From an uncultured Micrococcales bacterium (GTDB lineage: Bacteria; Actinomycetota; Actinomycetes; Actinomycetales; Microbacteriaceae): a stretch of 5,156 nt of DNA. Positions 1 through 5,156 of the stretch are shown here, piece after piece. Below the pieces are notes generated by a model that had not been told where the DNA came from, ran no database searches, and saw only the letters and a program-made list of their open reading frames with translations. The DNA lies in contig CALFOB010000105.1 in the NCBI GenBank assembly GCA_937919125.1, positions 1-5,156 on the forward strand, written 5' to 3'. Position 1 is the first letter of the stretch, and each line of letters begins with the position of its first letter. The translations under genes were made by a program, and so were the position numbers.

Positions 1-501
1 TCCACCTGATTGCCAAATGTCTTCACAAATAACTGTTGAGAATCTAAGACCCTTGTGTTCGAAGGTTAGAAGTTTGTCTCCTGAAACAAAAGTTCTGTAT
101 TCATCGAAGACTGAATAGTTAGGGAGGTGGTGCTTGTTGTATGAACCAATTACCTTGCCATCAAGAATCACAGATGCGGTGTTGTGAGCAATAGCCCAAC
201 CGGTCTGATCTTGGGCCGAAGCTAAAGATGGATGACCAATGACCACAGCGATGTCGCCAAAGTTTCTAGTCTTTAGTTCAATAGCCAGTTCTCTTACCGC
301 CAGCTCTACATCCAGCACAAACGATTCTCTAGTTGCCAGGTCTTCAATTGGATAGCCGGTAACCGACATCTCACCAAAAACTACTAAATCTGCCTGTCTT
401 TTAGCGGCCTCTTCAACAACAGCCAAGATATTGGCGATATTGCTTGCTATCGAACCAACGGTTGGGTTGGTTTGAGCTAGGGCTAGGCGAACATTGGGCA
501 T
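1..501 (-). CDS. nadE: Glutamine-dependent NAD+ synthetase, N-terminal part (cut by window edge)
   Basis: Catalyses the last step of NAD+ synthesis: nicotinate adenine dinucleotide is amidated with ammonia taken from glutamine, using ATP, in the cytoplasm. The 167 codons visible, from the ATG at 501-499 to the window edge, cover most of the N-terminal nitrilase-like glutaminase domain. All three residues of the Glu-Lys-Cys triad are present: E44 in VFGEMSVTGYPIEDL, K123 in YNKHHLPNY, and C159 in VICEDIW. The triad motifs and the GYPxEDL segment are typical of the long bacterial/eukaryotic NadE rather than other carbon-nitrogen hydrolases. The C-terminal synthetase domain, with its ATP-binding P-loop, lies outside the window. 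The start begins directly with the conserved N-terminal strand (VRLALAQTNPTVG). No Shine-Dalgarno sequence precedes it, and a possible -10 element sits 7 bases upstream, so a leaderless mRNA is plausible. It is transcribed divergently from glnA2, 39 bases apart. The frame is intact throughout. Confidence 0.93.
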   Translation of the reverse strand, partial: MPNVRLALAQTNPTVGSIASNIANILAVVEEAAKRQADLVVFGEMSVTGYPIEDLATRESFVLDVELAVRELAIELKTRNFGDIAVVIGHPSLASAQDQTGWAIAHNTASVILDGKVIGSYNKHHLPNYSVFDEYRTFVSGDKLLTFEHKGLRFSTVICEDIWQSGG

Positions 502-505
502 AACC

Positions 506-516
506 ACTAGCCTAGT
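506..516. promoter_or_regulatory. Perfect palindrome in the nadE/glnA2 divergent gap, possible shared promoter element
   Basis: The sequence ACTAG-C-CTAGT is a perfect 5+1+5 inverted repeat lying in the 39 bases between the two divergent starts. Read on the plus strand it contains TAGCCT (508-513). Read on the minus strand it contains TAGGCT (514-509). Both fit the minimal TANNNT form of a sigma-70 -10 element. The minus copy ends 7 bases before the nadE ATG, which would start the nadE transcript at or next to its start codon. The plus copy would start the glnA2 transcript near 519-520, leaving a leader of about 21 bases that still contains the GAAAGG ribosome site. I see no convincing -35 hexamer on either side. 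It could instead be an operator, or chance. The palindrome is directly seen; the function is inference. Confidence 0.35.
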
Positions 517-527
517 AGGAGGTAATT

Positions 528-533
528 GAAAGG
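528..533 (+). promoter_or_regulatory. Ribosome binding site deciding the glnA2 start
   Basis: GAAAGG lies 7 bases before the ATG at 541 and matches part of the anti-Shine-Dalgarno complement. It supports ATG 541 over the in-frame TTG at 526. The stronger-looking AGGAGG at 517-522 is only 3 bases from that TTG and 18 bases from the ATG, so it is badly placed for both. The protein alignment remembered from mycobacterial GlnA2, which begins MDRQKEF, also favours the ATG (MDKQRDF). Confidence 0.7.
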
Positions 534-540
534 TTTTTTC

Positions 541-1878
541 ATGGACAAGCAACGTGATTTCGTACTTCGTACGATTGAGGAACGAAACGTCAAGTTTGTA
601 AGGCTTTGGTTCACTGACGTGGCTGGAACCCTGAAGTCTGTGGCTATCGCCCCAGCTGAGATTGAGGGTGCTTTTGCCGAGGGAATCGGCTTTGATGGTT
701 CAGCAATTGAAGGCCTATCTCGTTCATATGAGGCCGATATGTTGGCTCAACCAGACCCTTCAACCTTCCAGATCTTGCCTTGGCGTGGCGAAATTGAGCC
801 AACTGCCCGTATGTTCTGCGACATTACAACTCCTGACGGTATTCCAGCAGCTGCTGATCCTCGCAACGTATTGCGTAGAGCATTGGATAAGGCAGCCAGC
901 ATGGGCTTCTCCTTCTACATCCACCCAGAGATTGAGTTCTACCTTCTAAAGTCCTCTCAGATAGGCCCTGAAGGTCCTGTGCCAGTAGACAAGGCAGGTT
1001 ATTTCGACAACGTACCTGGTGGAACTGCTAACGACTTCAGAAGACGAGCAGTAAACATGCTGGAACAGCTAGGCATTTCAGTGGAGTTCAGCCACCACGA
1101 AGGTGGACCAGGTCAGAACGAGATTGATCTTCGTTATGCAGATGCTCTGACCATGGCAGACAACATCATGACTTTTAGAACTGTTATCAAGGAAGTAGCT
1201 ATTGAGCAGGGTGTTTACGCAACATTCATGCCTAAGCCTTTCACTGAGCACCCAGGTTCTGGAATGCACACCCACATGTCACTCTTTGAAGGTGACACCA
1301 ATGCGTTCTATGACCCATCTGGTGAATATCACATGTCTAAGACAGCTAAGAGCTTCATGGCGGGTATCTTGCGTCATGCTCCAGAAATCACTGCTGTCAC
1401 AAACCAGTTTGTGAACTCATATAAGCGTCTCTGGGGTGGCGGAGAAGCTCCATCATTTGTTTGCTGGGGACACAACAACCGTTCCGCTCTAATTAGAGTT
1501 CCGCTATACAAGCCAAACAAGGGAAACTCTGCACGTATTGAATACCGTGCAATTGATTCAGCAGCTAACCCATATCTTTCTTACGCTCTTCTGCTATCAG
1601 CGGGTCTTAAGGGTATTGAGAACAACTACGAACTTCCTGTAGAAACTGAAGACAACGTATGGGATCTATCAGACTCTGAGCGCAGAGCAATGGGTATCCA
1701 GTCTCTTCCTCAATCCCTTGATCACGCTATACGTTTGCTTGAAGAGTCTGAGCTTGCAGCAGAAGTACTTGGTGAGCAGGTGTTCAGCTACGTTCTTGCT
1801 AATAAGCGCAAGGAGTGGAGCGACTACCGTTCACAGGTAACTCCTTTTGAATTGAAGACAAACCTCGAAGTTCTCTAA
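541..1878 (+). CDS. glnA2: Type I glutamine synthetase paralogue GlnA2 (not adenylylatable)
   Basis: Predicted to make glutamine from glutamate, ammonia and ATP as a cytoplasmic dodecamer. The protein is 445 residues from ATG 541, close to the 446 of Mycobacterium tuberculosis GlnA2, which it resembles from end to end. The N-terminal beta-grasp domain (about 15-100) carries FDGSAIEG at 51-58. The catalytic domain carries E130 and E132 (HPEIEF), Y154, E187 and E194 (HHEGGPGQNE), H243 and H245 (GMHTHMSL), NSYKRL at 292-297, the flap glutamate E302 (GGEAP), R314 and R319 (NNRSALIRVP), and E334/R336 (RIEYRAID). All core metal, ATP and glutamate positions are therefore occupied. Two departures stand out: W374 (NVWDL) replaces the tyrosine that GlnE adenylylates in GlnA1, and A55 replaces the serine usual in FDGSS. 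It is the first gene of an operon with glnE, overlapping by one base. Arginine codons are mainly CGT, unlike the AGA-rich glnE, suggesting higher expression. Related paralogues in Streptomyces use polyamines or ethanolamine, but those lack parts of the core that this protein keeps, so true glutamine synthetase is the better reading. Confidence 0.95.
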   Translation: MDKQRDFVLRTIEERNVKFVRLWFTDVAGTLKSVAIAPAEIEGAFAEGIGFDGSAIEGLSRSYEADMLAQPDPSTFQILPWRGEIEPTARMFCDITTPDGIPAAADPRNVLRRALDKAASMGFSFYIHPEIEFYLLKSSQIGPEGPVPVDKAGYFDNVPGGTANDFRRRAVNMLEQLGISVEFSHHEGGPGQNEIDLRYADALTMADNIMTFRTVIKEVAIEQGVYATFMPKPFTEHPGSGMHTHMSLFEGDTNAFYDPSGEYHMSKTAKSFMAGILRHAPEITAVTNQFVNSYKRLWGGGEAPSFVCWGHNNRSALIRVPLYKPNKGNSARIEYRAIDSAANPYLSYALLLSAGLKGIENNYELPVETEDNVWDLSDSERRAMGIQSLPQSLDHAIRLLEESELAAEVLGEQVFSYVLANKRKEWSDYRSQVTPFELKTNLEVL

Positions 1879-4853
1879 TGTCCACAGCAAGATCCGGTGG
1901 ATCACTAGCCTCACTTGCAAGGTTTGGCTTTACTGATCTCGATGGAACAATTGCCAAGCTAGATGAACTTGTTTCTCTAGTTGGTGATAGCGGTAGGTCA
2001 GCTCTTGCTTCTCTAAGTAAGTCAGCTAACCCCGACCAGGCACTAGATTTCCTAATCAAGATTTCTAGAGAAAATAAATCTTCCGTCAAGAAACTTCTAT
2101 CCAAAGAAGAATCGGCTCTTCGTCTATGCAGATTACTAGGGGCTTCATCTGCTCTAGCTGATTTTGTTTCTCTAAATCCAGAAGTCCTCAAAGAATTTGA
2201 GAAAGAACACAAACTGCTTGATAGAGAAGGTTATGTTCAGCTCTTCACTAAAGCCTTAGCCGATGGTTCTTTACCAAGCGCTAATCAGGTAACTATTCTT
2301 CGCAAGGTATATCGAACTGAACTGACGAAGATAGCAATCTTTGATTTGAACGCAACAGATCCAATGAGTGTCCAGCCAAGAGTCTCTCTAGCCTTGGCTG
2401 ACATTGCCACAGCAGCACTTGAAGCAGGTTTGATTATTGCTCGAAGAGAGTTGTTCTTTAGCACTGAGTTTGGACTGTTCTCTCAAGATGAGGTTATGAA
2501 CACCCGTCTTGCTGTTATCGGCATGGGCAAAGGTGGTGCAGGGGAACTCAACTACATCAGTGACGTTGATGTCATCTTTGTGGCTGAATCAGCAGACCCT
2601 TCTCTTGAGAACACCCGGATGCTAGAGATCGCAACCAAGTTAGCCACTCGCATGATGAGAGCGATGGATTCGACCAACCCAGAGCCAGCGTTATGGCAGG
2701 TTGATGCCAACCTTAGACCAGAAGGTAAAGCTGGAGCTCTTGTTAGAACTCTGGACTCGCACTCTTCGTACTACTCTCGTTGGGCTGAGAACTGGGAGTT
2801 CCAGGCTATGCTCAAGGCTCGTCCAATGGCTGGGGATAAAGAACTTGGTGAAGCTTATTTCCAAGCGATGAACCCTCTGGTTTGGGAATCAACTCAGCGA
2901 GAAAACTTCGTTGAATCTGTTCAGAAGATGCGTGAGAGAGTCAGTGGAAATATTCCCGCTGATGAAATTGACCGTCAAATAAAGTTAGGTCCAGGCGGGC
3001 TAAGAGACATTGAGTTCACTGTTCAGCTTCTCCAGTTGGTGCACGGTCGAACTGATGAAACAGTTAGAGCGGCTGACACCCTTACTGCTATCGATCAACT
3101 TTCTGACGGCGGCTACATTGGCAGATTAGAAGCTGCTGAGTTCTCTGCTCACTATAAATTCCTACGAGTCATTGAGCACAGAATTCAGATGTCGAAGATG
3201 AGAAGAACTCATCTAATGCCGGTAGAAGAAGATGCTCAAAGAGTTATTGCTAGATCCATTCGTCTGGAGTGGACTGCTGAAGAACTGCTAGATAACTGGT
3301 CTGAAGTAAAACTTCAAGTAAGAGCTCTGCATCAGAAAATCTTCTATCGACCTCTTCTAGCGGCAGTTTCTAGAGCTGGTGGTGGACTCGAACTTTCTAA
3401 TGAGCAGGCATCTGACAGATTATTGGCAATCGGTTATCTAAACCCATCCGGAGCATTGCAACACATCACTGCTCTAACCTCTGGCTTATCTAGAAGAGCG
3501 CAGATTCAAAAGCAATTACTTCCAGTATTACTTCAGTGGTTCTCTGAAGGAACAGACCCTGATTCTGCCCTGCTTGCATTTAGAAGGCTAAGTGAGAACC
3601 TAGGTGAGTCTCACTGGTATTTGAGAATGCTTCGTGACAGCACAGGCGCTGCTGAGCGATTGAGTATTGCGCTCTCCAATAGTCGTTTAGCAACAGCTTT
3701 GCTCGAACTTATTCCCGAAGGGGCGGCCTGGTTTGAAGATCCAGATCAGCTAACCCCAGCAACTTTAGAAGACCTAACCGAACAGTCGCTATCTCTTGCG
3801 TCAAGACATGATGATTTGGATGACTTTGCCAAAGCAGTTAGACACATTAGAAGAAGAGAAACCCTGCGACTAGCTCTTGGTTCTGTTGTTGGAGAACTGA
3901 ACATCAATGGTGTCTCTCAAGGGCTATCTGATCTAACTGAGTGGTATCTAACAACTCTTTCCAAAGCGATTCAAGTTTCCTTGGAAAAAGAACTAGGCCA
4001 AGACTTAGATTTTGGAATTGTCGCCATGGGTAGATTCGGTGGGCAGGAACTGGGCTTTGGTAGCGATGCCGATGTCATGTTTGTCTATAGAAATGATGAC
4101 CCTGAACTTTCTGAACAATCGCAGAAGCTTGCTGAGAGAGTGATTTCTGAACTTCACAGATTAGGCAAAGACCCTCAGCTCGAATTTGAATTAGACATGG
4201 ATCTAAGACCTGAAGGTAAGAATGGAACTGTTGCCAGATCTGTTGATTCATACCGCGCCTATTACAGCCGCTGGGCAGACATCTGGGAAAACCAGGCTCT
4301 ACTTCGAGCACGAATGATTTCTGGCAGCGAAGAACTTGTCAGTGAGTTCAACGAGGTAATTGATACATACCGTTACCCAACAGAGCTCAGTAGCAAGTCA
4401 ATCATTGAAATTAGGCGAATAAAGGCTCGTATAGAGACTGAACGTCTACCTCAGGGCGCAGACCCAAAACGCCATCTAAAGCTCGGTAGAGGCTCGCTAA
4501 GCGACATTGAGTGGCTAGTTCAACTGCTTCAACTAAAGCACGGTAATGAGTTCCCAAGCATTAGAACTCCTAAGACGTTGGATGCCCTAAAGGCTCTGGT
4601 TGAATCAGGTTTGATGGAAGAGCACGACTCAAGAGTTCTAGCCGAAGCATGGATTTTGACTAGCCGTGTTAGATCCTCTGGTGTTCTCTGGGCCAACAAA
4701 GTATCTGATGTTCTCTCTCTAGATAGAAGACAGCTCGAAGGCATGGCAAGGATTCTTGAATACCCTAGAGGCTCAGCTAGCGCTCTGGAAGAGGACTATC
4801 TCGCCTACACCAGAAGGTCCAGACAAGTATTTGAAAGATTGTTCTTTAGCTAG
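1878..4853 (+). CDS. glnE: Bifunctional glutamine synthetase adenylyltransferase/adenylyl-removing enzyme
   Basis: Controls glutamine synthetase by adding AMP to its regulatory tyrosine when nitrogen is plentiful, and by phosphorolytic removal when it is scarce. The 991 residues nearly equal the roughly 990-residue mycobacterial enzyme. Two nucleotidyltransferase modules are seen. The N-terminal module (deadenylylase in the E. coli enzyme) has GMGKGGAGELNYISDVDVIF at 215-234 with metal aspartates D229 and D231, then D276 in VDANLRPEGK, and a helical part with KLGPGGLRDIEF at 369-380. The C-terminal module (adenylylase) has AMGRFGGQELGFGSDADV at 716-733 with D730 and D732, then D773 in LDMDLRPEGK, and KLGRGSLSDIEW at 868-879. 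Residues of about 500-650 form the central helical linker. Both active sites look intact. The start ATG shares its A with the glnA2 stop (TAATG), with GAAG at 1867-1870 as a weak ribosome site, so translation is probably coupled to glnA2. Its substrate GlnA1 is encoded just downstream on the other strand. The effector (PII/GlnK in relatives) is not encoded here. Confidence 0.97.
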   Translation: MSTARSGGSLASLARFGFTDLDGTIAKLDELVSLVGDSGRSALASLSKSANPDQALDFLIKISRENKSSVKKLLSKEESALRLCRLLGASSALADFVSLNPEVLKEFEKEHKLLDREGYVQLFTKALADGSLPSANQVTILRKVYRTELTKIAIFDLNATDPMSVQPRVSLALADIATAALEAGLIIARRELFFSTEFGLFSQDEVMNTRLAVIGMGKGGAGELNYISDVDVIFVAESADPSLENTRMLEIATKLATRMMRAMDSTNPEPALWQVDANLRPEGKAGALVRTLDSHSSYYSRWAENWEFQAMLKARPMAGDKELGEAYFQAMNPLVWESTQRENFVESVQKMRERVSGNIPADEIDRQIKLGPGGLRDIEFTVQLLQLVHGRTDETVRAADTLTAIDQLSDGGYIGRLEAAEFSAHYKFLRVIEHRIQMSKMRRTHLMPVEEDAQRVIARSIRLEWTAEELLDNWSEVKLQVRALHQKIFYRPLLAAVSRAGGGLELSNEQASDRLLAIGYLNPSGALQHITALTSGLSRRAQIQKQLLPVLLQWFSEGTDPDSALLAFRRLSENLGESHWYLRMLRDSTGAAERLSIALSNSRLATALLELIPEGAAWFEDPDQLTPATLEDLTEQSLSLASRHDDLDDFAKAVRHIRRRETLRLALGSVVGELNINGVSQGLSDLTEWYLTTLSKAIQVSLEKELGQDLDFGIVAMGRFGGQELGFGSDADVMFVYRNDDPELSEQSQKLAERVISELHRLGKDPQLEFELDMDLRPEGKNGTVARSVDSYRAYYSRWADIWENQALLRARMISGSEELVSEFNEVIDTYRYPTELSSKSIIEIRRIKARIETERLPQGADPKRHLKLGRGSLSDIEWLVQLLQLKHGNEFPSIRTPKTLDALKALVESGLMEEHDSRVLAEAWILTSRVRSSGVLWANKVSDVLSLDRRQLEGMARILEYPRGSASALEEDYLAYTRRSRQVFERLFFS

Positions 4854-4860
4854 ACAAATA

Positions 4861-4896
4861 AAAAAGCGGGCCATCTATAAAGATGACCCGCTTTTT
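4861..4896. terminator. Bidirectional intrinsic terminator between glnE and glnA1
   Basis: A 16-base arm (4861-4876) pairs with 4881-4896 around the 4-base loop ATAA. The core is GCGGG...CCCGC, flanked by A5 on the left and T5 on the right, so either strand yields a GC hairpin followed by U residues. It starts 7 bases after the glnE stop and lies 9 bases beyond the glnA1 stop, serving both convergent genes. One position (C4871 opposite A4886) is a C-A mismatch in the glnE transcript but becomes a tolerated U-G pair in the glnA1 transcript. The minus-strand tail (T6, A, T3) is also slightly richer than the plus tail (T5, C, T3). Confidence 0.92.
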
Positions 4897-4905
4897 CTTT
4901 AGAAA

Positions 4906-5156
4906 CTAAACGCCGTAGTAAAGCTCGAACTCGTACGGGTGTGGTCTCTGAGCAAACTGCTTGATTTCCTTCTCACGCTTGTAGTCAATCCAAGTCTCAA
5001 TTAGATCCTTGGTGAATACATCTCCTGCTAGCAGGTATTCGTGGTCAGCTTCTAGCGCCTGTAGAACTTCTTCAAGAGAGCCTGGAACCTGAGGAATGTT
5101 CTTTGCTTCCTCTGGTGGCAACTCGTAAAGGTCCTTGTCAACTGGAGCGTGTGGCT
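4906..5156 (-). CDS. glnA1: Glutamine synthetase type I (GlnA1), C-terminal part with adenylylation tyrosine
   Basis: This is the end of the main ammonia-assimilating glutamine synthetase. The window holds the last 82 complete codons, from 5154 down to the TAG stop at 4908-4906; the reading frame runs off the right edge with no start in view. Any start inside the window, such as TTG 5121, would be artificial because the conserved protein continues upstream of it. The fragment contains DKDLYELPPEE, the adenylylation loop of the regulated (GSI-beta) class, with the target tyrosine encoded at 5127-5125; it corresponds to Tyr397 in E. coli. It ends in RPHPYEFELYYGV, the usual C-terminus that forms contacts between the two rings of the dodecamer. 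It is convergent with glnE, whose product modifies it, and shares the hairpin at 4861-4896 as terminator. The catalytic core and promoter are outside the window. Confidence 0.95.
   Translation of the reverse strand, partial: PHAPVDKDLYELPPEEAKNIPQVPGSLEEVLQALEADHEYLLAGDVFTKDLIETWIDYKREKEIKQFAQRPHPYEFELYYGV

Noticed and set aside
356..376. GlnR-like box (GTAAC followed by a weak half-site) upstream of glnA2
   Set aside because: Only one half resembles the GTnAC-n6-GnAAC consensus and it lies within nadE coding sequence, about 165 bases from the glnA2 start. It is not distinguishable from chance.
526..540. TTG start for glnA2, extending the protein by MKGFF
   Set aside because: The AGGAGG spacing of 3 bases is too short, the ATG at 541 has a well-placed GAAAGG, and the family N-terminus aligns with MDKQRDF.
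662..949. Out-of-frame plus-strand open frame inside glnA2, and similar ones at 1202-1414 and on the minus strand at 1078-1275
   Set aside because: All overlap the conserved glnA2 reading frame and show no recognisable protein features.
1799..2212. 137-codon minus-strand open frame across the glnA2/glnE junction
   Set aside because: It lies entirely opposite two clearly conserved coding regions, resembles no family I know, and has a composition expected of an antisense shadow.
4075..4311. Minus-strand open frames at 4075-4311 and 4529-4744 within glnE
   Set aside because: They lie opposite the conserved C-terminal nucleotidyltransferase and helical modules and look like chance frames.
2092..4520. 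Possible internal duplication in glnE (repeated LRPEGK...YYSRWA and KLG...DIE motifs)
   Set aside because: The repeat is the ancient two-module architecture shared by all GlnE proteins, not a recent or unusual duplication.
4906..5121. A free-standing 71-residue protein starting at TTG 5121
   Set aside because: The conserved GlnA1 sequence, including DKDLY, continues in frame upstream to the window edge, so this is an internal codon of glnA1.

Overview
The window comes from a low-GC actinobacterium. A few lines counted by hand gave roughly 42 to 45% G+C. The gene order nadE(-) / glnA2(+) glnE(+) / glnA1(-), with glnA2-glnE converging on glnA1, matches the nitrogen-assimilation locus known from Mycobacterium and Streptomyces relatives. 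The protein sequences look actinobacterial. Frequent AGA and CTA codons together with moderate GC suggest a small-genome member such as a planktonic Microbacteriaceae lineage; that placement is inference. I see no mobile element, CRISPR array, RNA gene or transferred segment.

Layout: positions 1-501 (minus) hold the first 167 codons of a glutamine-dependent NAD+ synthetase, cut by the window edge. A 39-base divergent gap (502-540) holds a perfect 11-base palindrome that could serve as a shared promoter element. Positions 541-1878 (plus) encode the type I glutamine synthetase paralogue GlnA2. Its stop overlaps the start of glnE (1878-4853, plus), the two-headed adenylyltransferase/deadenylylase of glutamine synthetase. 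A 36-base hairpin at 4861-4896 ends transcription from both sides. Positions 4906-5156 (minus) hold the last 82 complete codons of GlnA1, the main glutamine synthetase, including its adenylylation tyrosine.

How the genes fit together: GlnE switches GlnA1 off by placing AMP on a tyrosine, and removes it again when nitrogen is scarce. Both the modifying enzyme and the codon for its target tyrosine (5125-5127) lie in this window. GlnA2 carries tryptophan at the matching position, so it cannot be controlled at that site even though it is made from the same operon as GlnE. NadE also uses glutamine as its nitrogen donor, so every gene here makes, controls or consumes glutamine.

I did not find a previously undescribed system. 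The observations most worth checking are the compact, possibly symmetric divergent promoter, the non-modifiable GlnA2 with an alanine in its predicted ammonium site, and a terminator that pairs better in one direction than the other.
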